Assembly: GCF_039543645.1 (NCBI RefSeq)
Contig: NZ_BAABKD010000008.1
Coordinates: 124,001-188,000 of the forward strand
DNA: 64,000 nt
DNA from: Paenalcaligenes hermetiae
GTDB taxonomy: Bacteria; Pseudomonadota; Gammaproteobacteria; Burkholderiales; Burkholderiaceae_B
Direction of reading: 5' to 3'
Position numbers and translations under genes: made by a program. Below, one piece after another: positions 52,201-59,509 of this stretch. The notes under the pieces were generated by a model. It searched no databases, was not told where the DNA came from, and saw only the letters and a list, made by a program, of their open reading frames with translations. Each line of letters starts with the position of its first letter. Within the stretch, counting starts at the first letter, position 1.

Positions 52201-52468
52201 TCGTTTGAGTTTTATCATTTTTGCTAAAAATCCAGCTATCACTGTCAAAGGAATAAGGCACTACCCGACCATAAACAACTCGTTTAACTATTTTTTCTGA
52301 CTGACTGCCAGCAATTAAAACCCATAGCTGTATTGCACAGGGCTTTTCCGCTGCGGCAAATAAACGTGCAAAGTGTGGGTTGGTGGTGTGGGTGGCGAGA
52401 GATAGCATGGGTTTGGTTTTTAACTCTGACTCCGATAGCCCGTAAAATTTTAAGCGCGGAGTTAACAA
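49247..52468 (-). CDS. Large PLD-like protein of a defence island (possibly VPA1262 family)
   Basis: A 1073-residue soluble protein without a confident family assignment; the layout recalls the VPA1262 family. A phospholipase-D-like segment is visible: IAIFDPYFE (453-461), GELHDRYVLVL with His528-Asp529-Arg530, and GFHLSNSLQS (544-553), as in degenerate HKD nucleases. The N-terminal 400 residues are mixed alpha/beta; the C-terminal 400 are Leu-rich and helical, possibly repeat-like. It is the last gene of the island and starts 33 bases after the AlbA_2 gene. The start is uncertain: TTG at 52468 or ATG at 52408, neither with a strong ribosome-binding site. Confidence 0.6.
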   Translation of the reverse strand: MLTPRLKFYGLSESELKTKPMLSLATHTTNPHFARLFAAAEKPCAIQLWVLIAGSQSEKIVKRVVYGRVVPYSFDSDSWIFSKNDKTQTIEGERVKLGRLNLFTSSQKTKEFFEHFCTGKTLDEISQQLNLTADDFFNKNFGDLALNPAELVFQPAEYLFNKSAYEHNALHSPYESAGAISSSIAQSNKLNLFAETPNQNNSLLAYIAEKLKEDTGLDFLGYDKERLGNIEFLVFPSLDDKERAKLEVNHQREEQAIKVELAEERQTNVSYQFLIKLFNLEKLIYSTLQTASYCEAKQTYVTDFQLDAITNEIYDCIEVEIYLNKKGKSFELQDRWRMSYIREISMNMHLIGTEQQPVKMDWLEKKILPKYSARAQAVLTPNKSKPETTTIGGRDKEPWVALNRELSEKFKLLKPQASKGKFFLRYGVSQGEGALEFLEWFQKLFSKYQNHHIAIFDPYFEALGLSLLKLYGTRKGNYSVFTSYPTEKDEKGREQTRFNTLLQLCEQNQKSLSELNLTIYGLKQGELHDRYVLVLNNESIPVQGFHLSNSLQSATINHPLLITPIPQDVLLAVSAYIQEIIQESNSKENTNAGTKILFDSQQPVAESKKIHQQTKKPEDNDPLSNLSPKGIVNWINTETEQNSFAAEWLKVATSLANTSSISFSKLKELPSRFLNQLESFLIQATQQTETEHEEISTIAPSFYTTKLDELLNLDIELSLRHSYNKANSLTWAEYYAIIILWQHRPKVLFDLITTAGKKNLTDDFKIDASNAKFYTLLGQALSAMQLSVILNPTNKQAQLLLNNDNAVLQWFGLNMLSQLVVKANNPQLFFTAIQDFPKNEQITFFGWLVLQLRAQENQSALRETINKLFELLPNALSEKDVKHLLNAMRGRLKNLSNNGTWINEKVLQPLLEQERIDINDLAEIWFSDLKQKLPLCKKTSLAAFNNKYEGALTNLAAYFYAHSSAAMQRELEKEIATLHKTIQRTVQQPLASTANYKKWSGALSTALWLEAFVNLAKHYQIQHQGKATLGLEQLKSELNETTQLKSQIEWQQYPNALWNFYYQTQQQLAETTA

Positions 52469-52501
52469 AATTCTAAATCTTCACTAATGTCTTTAATTAG
52501 C

Positions 52502-53662
52502 TTACCTAGTCCGTTTAACAATAGCTTTAAACAAATTACCGTTACGGTCATCAATTAACTCAATATCTGGCCACGCACGAAGAGCGCGTAGTAAACCACT
52601 GCCCAAGCCTTTATAAGGCAAAAGCTTGGCGGCAAATGAGGCAATAATAGAGTTACGTATATTGGAGTTGCCCGCTTTGATGTTTTCTACTGTTAGGTTA
52701 TTCGGTAAATGGCCTGGGCTAATAATTTCAACACGGTTGGCAAATATAAGCACTCGCACAGGGGCGCTAATAAAGTAATCGCGGTGGATTAGCGCGTTAG
52801 CGATTAACTCTTCCCAGACAATGCGTGGTACTTCGGGTTGCCCCGAGGAATTAAAGCCTTGCTCACCCTGCACGGCTCGTGTATTGGCCAACACAAAGCT
52901 TAAAGTTTGTTGGAAAACATCGGCCATTTTACCTTTGATATCTCGGCTATCTGTGTATTCTTCGCCCTCGATATCATTACCCACATAGGCCACGGCTTTC
53001 ACGATAAAAGCAGGTAACGCAAACTCTGGCCGCTTGGCAAACAATAAAGCCCCTGCCAAGTTCAACCTGTTGTTGTGCATTAAATTCATGTTGGTTAAAA
53101 GCTGGGGCAACGCTTGTTGGGTGTCTGCTAATTGCTCGCCAAATTGCTGCTCAAAAAATCTTTCAAAATAAGGTAGGTCCAAATCAGCCACACCCAACTT
53201 TGAAATTGGCATTTCGTCCGCATGTACTAAGCCAGCCTGTTGGAATAAACGCTGAATTTCTTCTCTGTCATTGGCTCGGCGTTTATCAGCACCCTTTTTT
53301 ACCCAAATTGAAAGTTTGCCATCTTGAGCCACCATATAAGGCTTGCTAATACCTTCGGGAATGCTCACCACCATAACCAAGCCATTTGGGTGGCTTATGT
53401 TCTCGGTAGTGGGTGTAATGGCTGGGCGCACATTGTTACCTGCTACATTGGCAATCATCTGATTTAAGCGCCCAATATCCTCAGTGGAAAGACCTTGCAC
53501 TTCGCCAGAATCATACACACCAATAAATATACGCCCGCCCGTTGAATTACTAAACGCCACCATTTCTGCAGCTAGGGCATTTGCATTAGAAAAATCTTGT
53601 TTAAACTGGTGTTGGCTGTCTTCACCACGGCTTAGTATTTCTATTAGCTCTAAGGTTTCCAT
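52502..53662 (-). CDS. AlbA_2 domain ATP-binding protein (Schlafen/RecG-like regulator type)
   Basis: A 386-residue protein. The N-terminal AlbA_2 domain (about 10-125) shows HQFKQDF, AAEMVAFSNSTGGRIFIGV and YMVAQDGKLSIWVKKGADKRRA. The C-terminal GHKL ATPase-like domain has the N-box ELIANALIHRDY, ISPGHLPNNLT and GLGSGLLRAL. Such proteins are annotated as putative transcriptional regulators or RNA/DNA-binding ATPases and are frequent in defence islands. Its start overlaps the PHP-ATPase stop by 13 bases, implying coupled expression. Confidence 0.82.
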   Translation of the reverse strand: METLELIEILSRGEDSQHQFKQDFSNANALAAEMVAFSNSTGGRIFIGVYDSGEVQGLSTEDIGRLNQMIANVAGNNVRPAITPTTENISHPNGLVMVVSIPEGISKPYMVAQDGKLSIWVKKGADKRRANDREEIQRLFQQAGLVHADEMPISKLGVADLDLPYFERFFEQQFGEQLADTQQALPQLLTNMNLMHNNRLNLAGALLFAKRPEFALPAFIVKAVAYVGNDIEGEEYTDSRDIKGKMADVFQQTLSFVLANTRAVQGEQGFNSSGQPEVPRIVWEELIANALIHRDYFISAPVRVLIFANRVEIISPGHLPNNLTVENIKAGNSNIRNSIIASFAAKLLPYKGLGSGLLRALRAWPDIELIDDRNGNLFKAIVKRTR

Positions 53663-56295
53663 AGTCGGTATACCTCTTTACGGCGATTAAATGCTTCTTG
53701 CCCGCCTTCCATAATATTAATAATGGCGTTTTGTATCAGTGCCGCATCAACGCTGCCATAATTTACGCTGATATGATCATTCTCATAGGTGCAGGCTATG
53801 ACTTGTTCAGCATCACCTAGCACAGGGAAGTTGGCATTATGCGTGGCAAAAATAAATTGAGTATTTATTTTCATTTCATGCAGTAACTTAATTACATCTT
53901 CATAGATGGTTTGGTTATCTAAATCGTCTTCTGGTTGATCGATTAATACCACATCATGCTGATTTTGACTGAGCACATAAAGCAATAAAGCCGAAGCTCT
54001 TTGCCCTAACGAATGCTGGCTTAGCTCTTTACCACGGTACTTAATTGAAAACACATTAGGCACTTGCCAAACAAGCAAGGTTGATAAGTTTTCCATGAAG
54101 TAACGCGTAAATACTTCTTTGCTGCCAGCCAGTTGTTCTAGCGCTTGCGGTAAGTCGCGCAATAGCTCAGCAAAATCTTGCTTTTCTTCCAACAGCTTAA
54201 TAAAGGTGCTTTCGCGTAAATTACTGCCTCTAAATAACTGCTGAATAAATTGAACAGCAGCCTCTTTATTGGCTTTAAAGCTTGCTTCAATCTGCAAAGA
54301 GTTGGAGCCTTGATTCACCTTATCCAGCTCTTGTTTAATTGCTTGAAATTCTTGCAGCCACAACTGGTTTAGCTTATCTAGCTCGACAAGCAAAGAGTTA
54401 TATAAAGTATCTTTTTGCGAATCTTGCTTTTCTAATACAGCCAACATTTGCTCTGCCATGCTTTTTTTCTGCTGCAAAGTTAAAAAATCACTAGCTTGTA
54501 TTGTTACGCCATCATTTTCTTTTAGTTCTGTTGCTAATTGGCGCTCAATTTGGGCAAACTCTTCCTGTAAGCTGTTGCGTAGTTGGCCAAAGCTTTCTTG
54601 TTTGGTTTTAAGGCTGGCACTAACCGAATGTGCTTCACTTTCTATGGTTTTAAGCGCATCAAGTTTATTTATTAACTTATCAAACAATTGAAAACACTCA
54701 TTAAAAAACTCGGCATTTTCCTTGGAAACATGACTTTTTGCATTACGCAAGCTGTCTTCATGCTCGGCCAACACGCTGGTTAGGCTAATAGCGAAGTTTT
54801 CGGCTTTTTCTTGCAGTGCTGCGAGCGCATTTGCATCTTGTTGAAAGCTCAAGCGTTTTTGTAACTTTTCTGCAACGCCTAATTGCTCAAATCTTTCTAA
54901 GCGAAAATTAGCATCCAACAACTGCTGCTTATATTCCTGCTTTTGCTCGGCGGTATTACTGTAATCCACCCAGCGCTTTGCTGCGCTTTCTACTACTGCA
55001 ATTTGCTCTTGAATGGCAGCCCGTATAGAGAACAACTTTTCACCAGTCAGTTTTTCAACTAAATCCGCCTCAAAACCTTCACCCGTGCTGGATAAATCTT
55101 TCTGACCAAAATAAATAGGCTGCCTAATGATGGTTTCTTTAATAGAAATGCCGGGCTGCAATTTCCCTTGTACATATACATTTGGCGATTCGCCTAAAAT
55201 GCGGCTTATTTGAAAATCTTGCCCATATATATCTTTTGCGGTTAGCGTTACCTTGCCACCACTGCCCAACAGGTGCTTTATCAAACCCTCTTTATATTTA
55301 GTATCTTGTGCTTTATCACCCCAAGGAATATTTAAGGCATAACGGATAGCTTCTAGAATGGATGATTTGCCACTGCCGCGAATACCTATCAACGTGTTTA
55401 ATTCAGGCGAAAAACTAATCTCTTTACCACTTAAAATACCGCCCTCAAACTTAACGCTCGTAATATAAGAGCCCTGGTGCTTCTCTGGCTCTGCTGCCAC
55501 TCTTGAATGCGGCAAACTTAAAGCGAACTTCAACGCAGGAAAACTTAATTCGCCCAATTTGATATAAGAATGCTTACCACGGCCTATCTCTTCTATTTTT
55601 TTAGGGTCGCTACCTTGCACCTCGGCTGGATACCAATCTTTCAGCCATTGTTTAACCTTATATTGATCCACAATACCCGCTTCTTGCTTGTTATAGGTTT
55701 TAACCTTCTGGAAGCCCAAGGTGTATTTGCGAAAACTCTCATTCGCACCTAGCTCTTGTATTCGCCCGCCATCTAACTCCTTCCATAAGCCACTTGGATC
55801 TTCAACATGAGCGAAAACCAAAAAGAAATCTTTATCATAGCTTTCTAGTTTTTTAATTGTTTCGATAAGAGATAACGAAGAACGGCCATTTTCTTGTTCA
55901 TACTGAGCAGGCACTTTGCCTTGAAAAGCAACATTTAAAAACTGATTGATATAATCATGCCCACCTGTAATCCACTCATCAGAAAACACTACTAGTGTGT
56001 GAATGCCATTAGCGCCATCATTGACTGATAGCTCAACCCCAGGCAGTAAAGCTATGTTTTTCTTTCTGGCGGCCTTACGCAAAGCCTTAAATTCGTTGAA
56101 ATCAAACTTATTATGATTGGTAATCACACCCAAACGAATACCCGCCTGCTCTAGCGCATCCACATAAGCTGCTACAAAGCTATTCTCTTCACCTGAATAC
56201 TTAAACTCCTTATCTGCACGAGTATGCAAATGAAAGTCGGCTCTTATCCACTTGGCATGGTCGAGCTGTAAGTTATTAATATCGCAAAAAACCAT
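53650..56295 (-). CDS. PHP-domain SMC-like ATPase (TrlF / Ppl-like)
   Basis: An 881-residue fusion. The N-terminal PHP phosphoesterase (about 10-210) has ADFHLHTRADKE, GVITNHNKFDF, LLPGVELSV and FLVFAHVEDPSG, supplying the usual His/Glu metal ligands. An SMC/RecF-like ATPase follows with Walker A GIRGSGKSSILEA, a long coiled coil (about 430-700), signature-like LSQHSLGQRASALL, Walker B DVVLIDQPEDDLDN and a final FATHNANFPVLGDAE. The same layout is known as TrlF and as the antiphage protein Ppl (PHP plus ATPase). It likely senses or cuts nucleic acid. Confidence 0.85.
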   Translation of the reverse strand: MVFCDINNLQLDHAKWIRADFHLHTRADKEFKYSGEENSFVAAYVDALEQAGIRLGVITNHNKFDFNEFKALRKAARKKNIALLPGVELSVNDGANGIHTLVVFSDEWITGGHDYINQFLNVAFQGKVPAQYEQENGRSSLSLIETIKKLESYDKDFFLVFAHVEDPSGLWKELDGGRIQELGANESFRKYTLGFQKVKTYNKQEAGIVDQYKVKQWLKDWYPAEVQGSDPKKIEEIGRGKHSYIKLGELSFPALKFALSLPHSRVAAEPEKHQGSYITSVKFEGGILSGKEISFSPELNTLIGIRGSGKSSILEAIRYALNIPWGDKAQDTKYKEGLIKHLLGSGGKVTLTAKDIYGQDFQISRILGESPNVYVQGKLQPGISIKETIIRQPIYFGQKDLSSTGEGFEADLVEKLTGEKLFSIRAAIQEQIAVVESAAKRWVDYSNTAEQKQEYKQQLLDANFRLERFEQLGVAEKLQKRLSFQQDANALAALQEKAENFAISLTSVLAEHEDSLRNAKSHVSKENAEFFNECFQLFDKLINKLDALKTIESEAHSVSASLKTKQESFGQLRNSLQEEFAQIERQLATELKENDGVTIQASDFLTLQQKKSMAEQMLAVLEKQDSQKDTLYNSLLVELDKLNQLWLQEFQAIKQELDKVNQGSNSLQIEASFKANKEAAVQFIQQLFRGSNLRESTFIKLLEEKQDFAELLRDLPQALEQLAGSKEVFTRYFMENLSTLLVWQVPNVFSIKYRGKELSQHSLGQRASALLLYVLSQNQHDVVLIDQPEDDLDNQTIYEDVIKLLHEMKINTQFIFATHNANFPVLGDAEQVIACTYENDHISVNYGSVDAALIQNAIINIMEGGQEAFNRRKEVYRLWKP

Positions 56296-56341
56296 GTTGT
56301 GCCTCTTAAAATAAATATTCAGCCTGCGCTGGTTTTAACGT

Positions 56342-56361
56342 GCATTCTATCAGCGTCATGC
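56342..56361. repeat. 20-bp direct repeat, right copy
   Basis: GCATTCTATCAGCGTCATGC lies in the 126-base gap between the PHP-ATPase and OLD genes. It differs from the copy at 49233-49252 only at position 14 of the repeat. The two copies enclose three genes. Confidence 0.75.
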
Positions 56362-56421
56362 AGGAGTTTCAGTGGGAGCTTGTGAGATTAGGTGGAAGAG
56401 TTAAAGCTAAAAAACCACATA

Positions 56422-58170
56422 CTAAGCCACTGGCTCGCATAACCACTCCAACATCTTAGTCAACTCAACATCTTTTATTACGGCATCTAAACCAGATGTT
56501 TCAATTTGCTGCTTGACGCCTGCCCAAGCTTGCTCTCTTTTTGTATTTGCATCTATTCCTAAGTAAGGCTCTATGGCACCAAGCTTCCAAAGCCAAATAC
56601 CTTTCTCTTTTAACTCATCATGTAAAACTTGAATGTGCTCTTTAGCATCATCTTGTTTAGCTAACCACTCATAAGCCTGAGCAGCAGTTAAGTTCCCACC
56701 CTTAGTTGGCAAACCGTTGTTTAACTTAACCTCATTGTTACTAGAAAATATAGTTTTGCACTTAGATATTGATTCGTTATCACTACCAATCAAACCCTGT
56801 TTTATAGCACCTTGGAAAGCAAAATCTAAATCAATAATTGCTTTACAAGGGATATCCATTTCCTTCAAAATTTCTAAAGCCTTGACTGTGTTATTCACGC
56901 CACCTTGTTCAATAAAAGCTATTTTCTTTTGTCCCAGTGTTTGCTCAAAATGCTTTTCAAAAATATATGGCAATAGACGTTTTTCCGTTTTACCTTCAGA
57001 TAAAACAACCGACTCTGAAAATAAAATTTGATTAGCATTTTCTAGTGAGAACAAAAGTTGATATTGGCTTGATGAGCTTTTTTCCACTTGCTCAACAGCT
57101 TCTTTTAGGGTTTTTCTTGCGTGAGTGCCTTGCTCAGTTTTTCTAATTAACAAAGTGTTTTTTATATCTTCAGCTGGAATCATTTGCGGAGAATGTGTTG
57201 AAAACACTACCTGATATCCATTTTCAGACAGGTACTTTAAGCTAGCCCTTACCTGCTCCATTGCTTGAGGGTGCAAATACAATTCTGGCTCATCTATCAA
57301 TAGCAATGTGCGGGTTTTCGTTTCACTTGTTTGTTTAATTTCAGCCAGATGGCGTATTAAAGCCATTTGAACTGAGCGCTGTGTGCCGTGCCCGAATAGC
57401 GAAATATCACGATCGTACTGGTTCTCAAAAAGGCGAATCGTTGCTGAACTAAATAAGTCACTAAGCTCTGGAGTTGGAACATGAAGCTTTATATCAATTC
57501 CAGGAAAAATATCCTGTAATTTTTTACTAACAGCTTCATCAAAAGCTGTTAGCTCATCAGCTCGGCTAGAACCATCTGCGGAAAATTTATCTTTAATTCC
57601 TTGTAGGGTTGCTTTAACTGTACCTGCATGTGCTTCCTCGACTTCTGTTAAAATTTCTGCAACTAAACGCCCTATAGTATTGCTTTTCTTAAACCTAGAA
57701 ACATCATCGGCAACATCTACCATTGCACCAATTTCAATAGACTCTGGAAACATTGCCTTAATAGCATTTTCTATTCCCGTTGGGTTTAGCTTCCATTCTT
57801 TATCTGCTGGATGAAAAACCATTAACTTCTGTTGTGCTACTGCGGCGTTTGGCACATCTTGGATGCGTTTAATTTTTATATTCTGGTTTTCTATAAACTC
57901 TACAATTTTTTCTCTGTGAGTCGTGCCTAATAAGTTAAGGATATCTTCAGTAATACCAGTAATTACACCTTCAACTTCTATCGGCTGAGTTCTGTCGTAA
58001 AAAACCTCTTCACCTAATTTTTCTTTTTTTAAAAGCCACTTTAAACTTGCAATGATGTTAGATTTTCCTGCGTTATTTTGCCCCACAATAGGTGTATATT
58101 TTTCTAGTCTAAAAGTTGCATCTTGAATAGATTTAAAGTTTTTAACCTTTATTAAAGATATAAATTGCAT
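56422..58170 (-). CDS. OLD-family ATP-dependent endonuclease
   Basis: A 582-residue protein with an ABC-type ATPase (Walker A GQNNAGKSNIIAS, signature FGHGTQRSVQMAL, Walker B LLLIDEPELYLHPQA, H-loop FSTHSPQMI). A C-terminal TOPRIM nuclease domain follows (VVLSEGKTEKRLLPYIF, then AIIDLDFAF). This is the architecture of OLD nucleases and of GajA of Gabija, but no UvrD-type GajB is adjacent; a RecQ-type helicase lies two genes upstream instead. AAGGGAG precedes the start. It is 37 bases after the DprA-like gene. Confidence 0.88.
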   Translation of the reverse strand: MQFISLIKVKNFKSIQDATFRLEKYTPIVGQNNAGKSNIIASLKWLLKKEKLGEEVFYDRTQPIEVEGVITGITEDILNLLGTTHREKIVEFIENQNIKIKRIQDVPNAAVAQQKLMVFHPADKEWKLNPTGIENAIKAMFPESIEIGAMVDVADDVSRFKKSNTIGRLVAEILTEVEEAHAGTVKATLQGIKDKFSADGSSRADELTAFDEAVSKKLQDIFPGIDIKLHVPTPELSDLFSSATIRLFENQYDRDISLFGHGTQRSVQMALIRHLAEIKQTSETKTRTLLLIDEPELYLHPQAMEQVRASLKYLSENGYQVVFSTHSPQMIPAEDIKNTLLIRKTEQGTHARKTLKEAVEQVEKSSSSQYQLLFSLENANQILFSESVVLSEGKTEKRLLPYIFEKHFEQTLGQKKIAFIEQGGVNNTVKALEILKEMDIPCKAIIDLDFAFQGAIKQGLIGSDNESISKCKTIFSSNNEVKLNNGLPTKGGNLTAAQAYEWLAKQDDAKEHIQVLHDELKEKGIWLWKLGAIEPYLGIDANTKREQAWAGVKQQIETSGLDAVIKDVELTKMLEWLCEPVA

Positions 58171-58207
58171 CGTTTACTCCCTTTATTTTTTATATGTATC
58201 AAAAGCT

Positions 58208-59509
58208 TCACCTATCGGCATTGAGGGATACAGCCTGATAACGCACAGGGCGATGCAACTTCTGCACTACTCCTTCATTAACTGCACGTTTCAGCCAAGC
58301 ATTGATTTGTGTTTTATGAAGGTCAGTTTTTTCAATCAGCTCATCAACGGTCACAGGTTTTTTGGCTAAATGTTGGAGTTCAGATACGAATAACTGATAA
58401 AAATCTATAGCGTCTGCGCTGACAGCTGGTTCGTTTATTTCTTGCCCACTGTCTTTTTCTGGCGTGAAACCTAATGTTAAATTTGGTTCTGGCTCAGCAA
58501 ACAATTCAGACTGTGTGGGCGAAGAAAAAAGGTCCTCTATTTGATCCCCGACTTGATTGGTGCGCACACTTTCATCGTTAATTAGATCCCTAATATTAAA
58601 GGTTCGAATATTTGCTTCTAGCCAGCGCCCGCCTTTTGCTACCAAATCAGCATTAGCTGCATCTTTGTCGTTTGTTTGCTTCACCCACAACGGCACCCAT
58701 GCTTTTTTTAGGTTTTCTTCGGCTCCATTTATTGTACCGCCTTTTTTACCTGAATGAATGACCAGTGAGCTATCTGCCAGGCAGTAAATATATTTGTTAC
58801 GCGCCATGGCATTGCCAACATTAAAGCCAGCCTCGGGGTAGAAAGGCGATACCAATACTGCATGGCCATCCATTAAACCTTTGCGCCATTTGCTGCTGGT
58901 CGCCGCTTTTAGCAGGCTGTCGGCCATTACACCAATTACCGCACCGCCTTGTTTTAAAGCGCTAAGCATTGCCGTTTCATCCACGCCTCGTGCGCCACCA
59001 GAAACAATGGTTATGCCTTCGCTTGCTGCTTTCGCCCCTATTTGGTCGGTAAAATCCAAATCAAGTTGGCTGGCATTGCGTGAGCCAATTACAGCTAGGC
59101 CGCCAGCGTTCAATAATGCTTTATTGCCACAGCCAAACAGTACCGGTGGTGAAGCGGTTCTTAAGCGCTGTTTTAAACGCCTTGGGTATTCAGGATCAGA
59201 GCGAGTAATAACCCAAAGGCCGGCTCTTTGCCATTTTTCCATAGCCAAAGCGAGACTATGGCCGCGACCTAATAGCTCACTAATTCGTTCCACACTGATA
59301 CGCGCATCATGCCAACCTTGCAGCAGTGCTATTGAGTCGTTCGCTAACAAATCAGCTGGTGTAATTGATTTTTCTTTTAGCCACAAAGCAAAGCGCTCCC
59401 ACTCAGCATTAGTTAGTGGCTTAGCAGCTTCACGGTTGACTTTTGAAAAGTGACTCGTCAGCAACAATGTTGCTTGCGCTGTAGGTGACAACAAATTGGA
59501 TACATTCAT
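58208..59509 (-). CDS. DprA-like Rossmann protein paired with RecQ-PRTase
   Basis: A 433-residue DprA/Smf-family protein. Core motifs are GLAVIGSRNAS, GITIVSGGARGVDETAM, PFYPEAGFNVGNAMARNKYIYCLAD and SGKKGGTINGAEENLKKA. A linker and a C-terminal winged helix (FVSELQHLAKKPVTVDELIEK) follow. It is not the usual competence dprA context: the start overlaps the RecQ-PRTase gene by four bases. DprA-like proteins paired with phosphoribosyltransferases act as the antitoxin half of the ShosTA antiphage system, so a comparable partner role is plausible. Confidence 0.85.
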   Translation of the reverse strand: MNVSNLLSPTAQATLLLTSHFSKVNREAAKPLTNAEWERFALWLKEKSITPADLLANDSIALLQGWHDARISVERISELLGRGHSLALAMEKWQRAGLWVITRSDPEYPRRLKQRLRTASPPVLFGCGNKALLNAGGLAVIGSRNASQLDLDFTDQIGAKAASEGITIVSGGARGVDETAMLSALKQGGAVIGVMADSLLKAATSSKWRKGLMDGHAVLVSPFYPEAGFNVGNAMARNKYIYCLADSSLVIHSGKKGGTINGAEENLKKAWVPLWVKQTNDKDAANADLVAKGGRWLEANIRTFNIRDLINDESVRTNQVGDQIEDLFSSPTQSELFAEPEPNLTLGFTPEKDSGQEINEPAVSADAIDFYQLFVSELQHLAKKPVTVDELIEKTDLHKTQINAWLKRAVNEGVVQKLHRPVRYQAVSLNADR

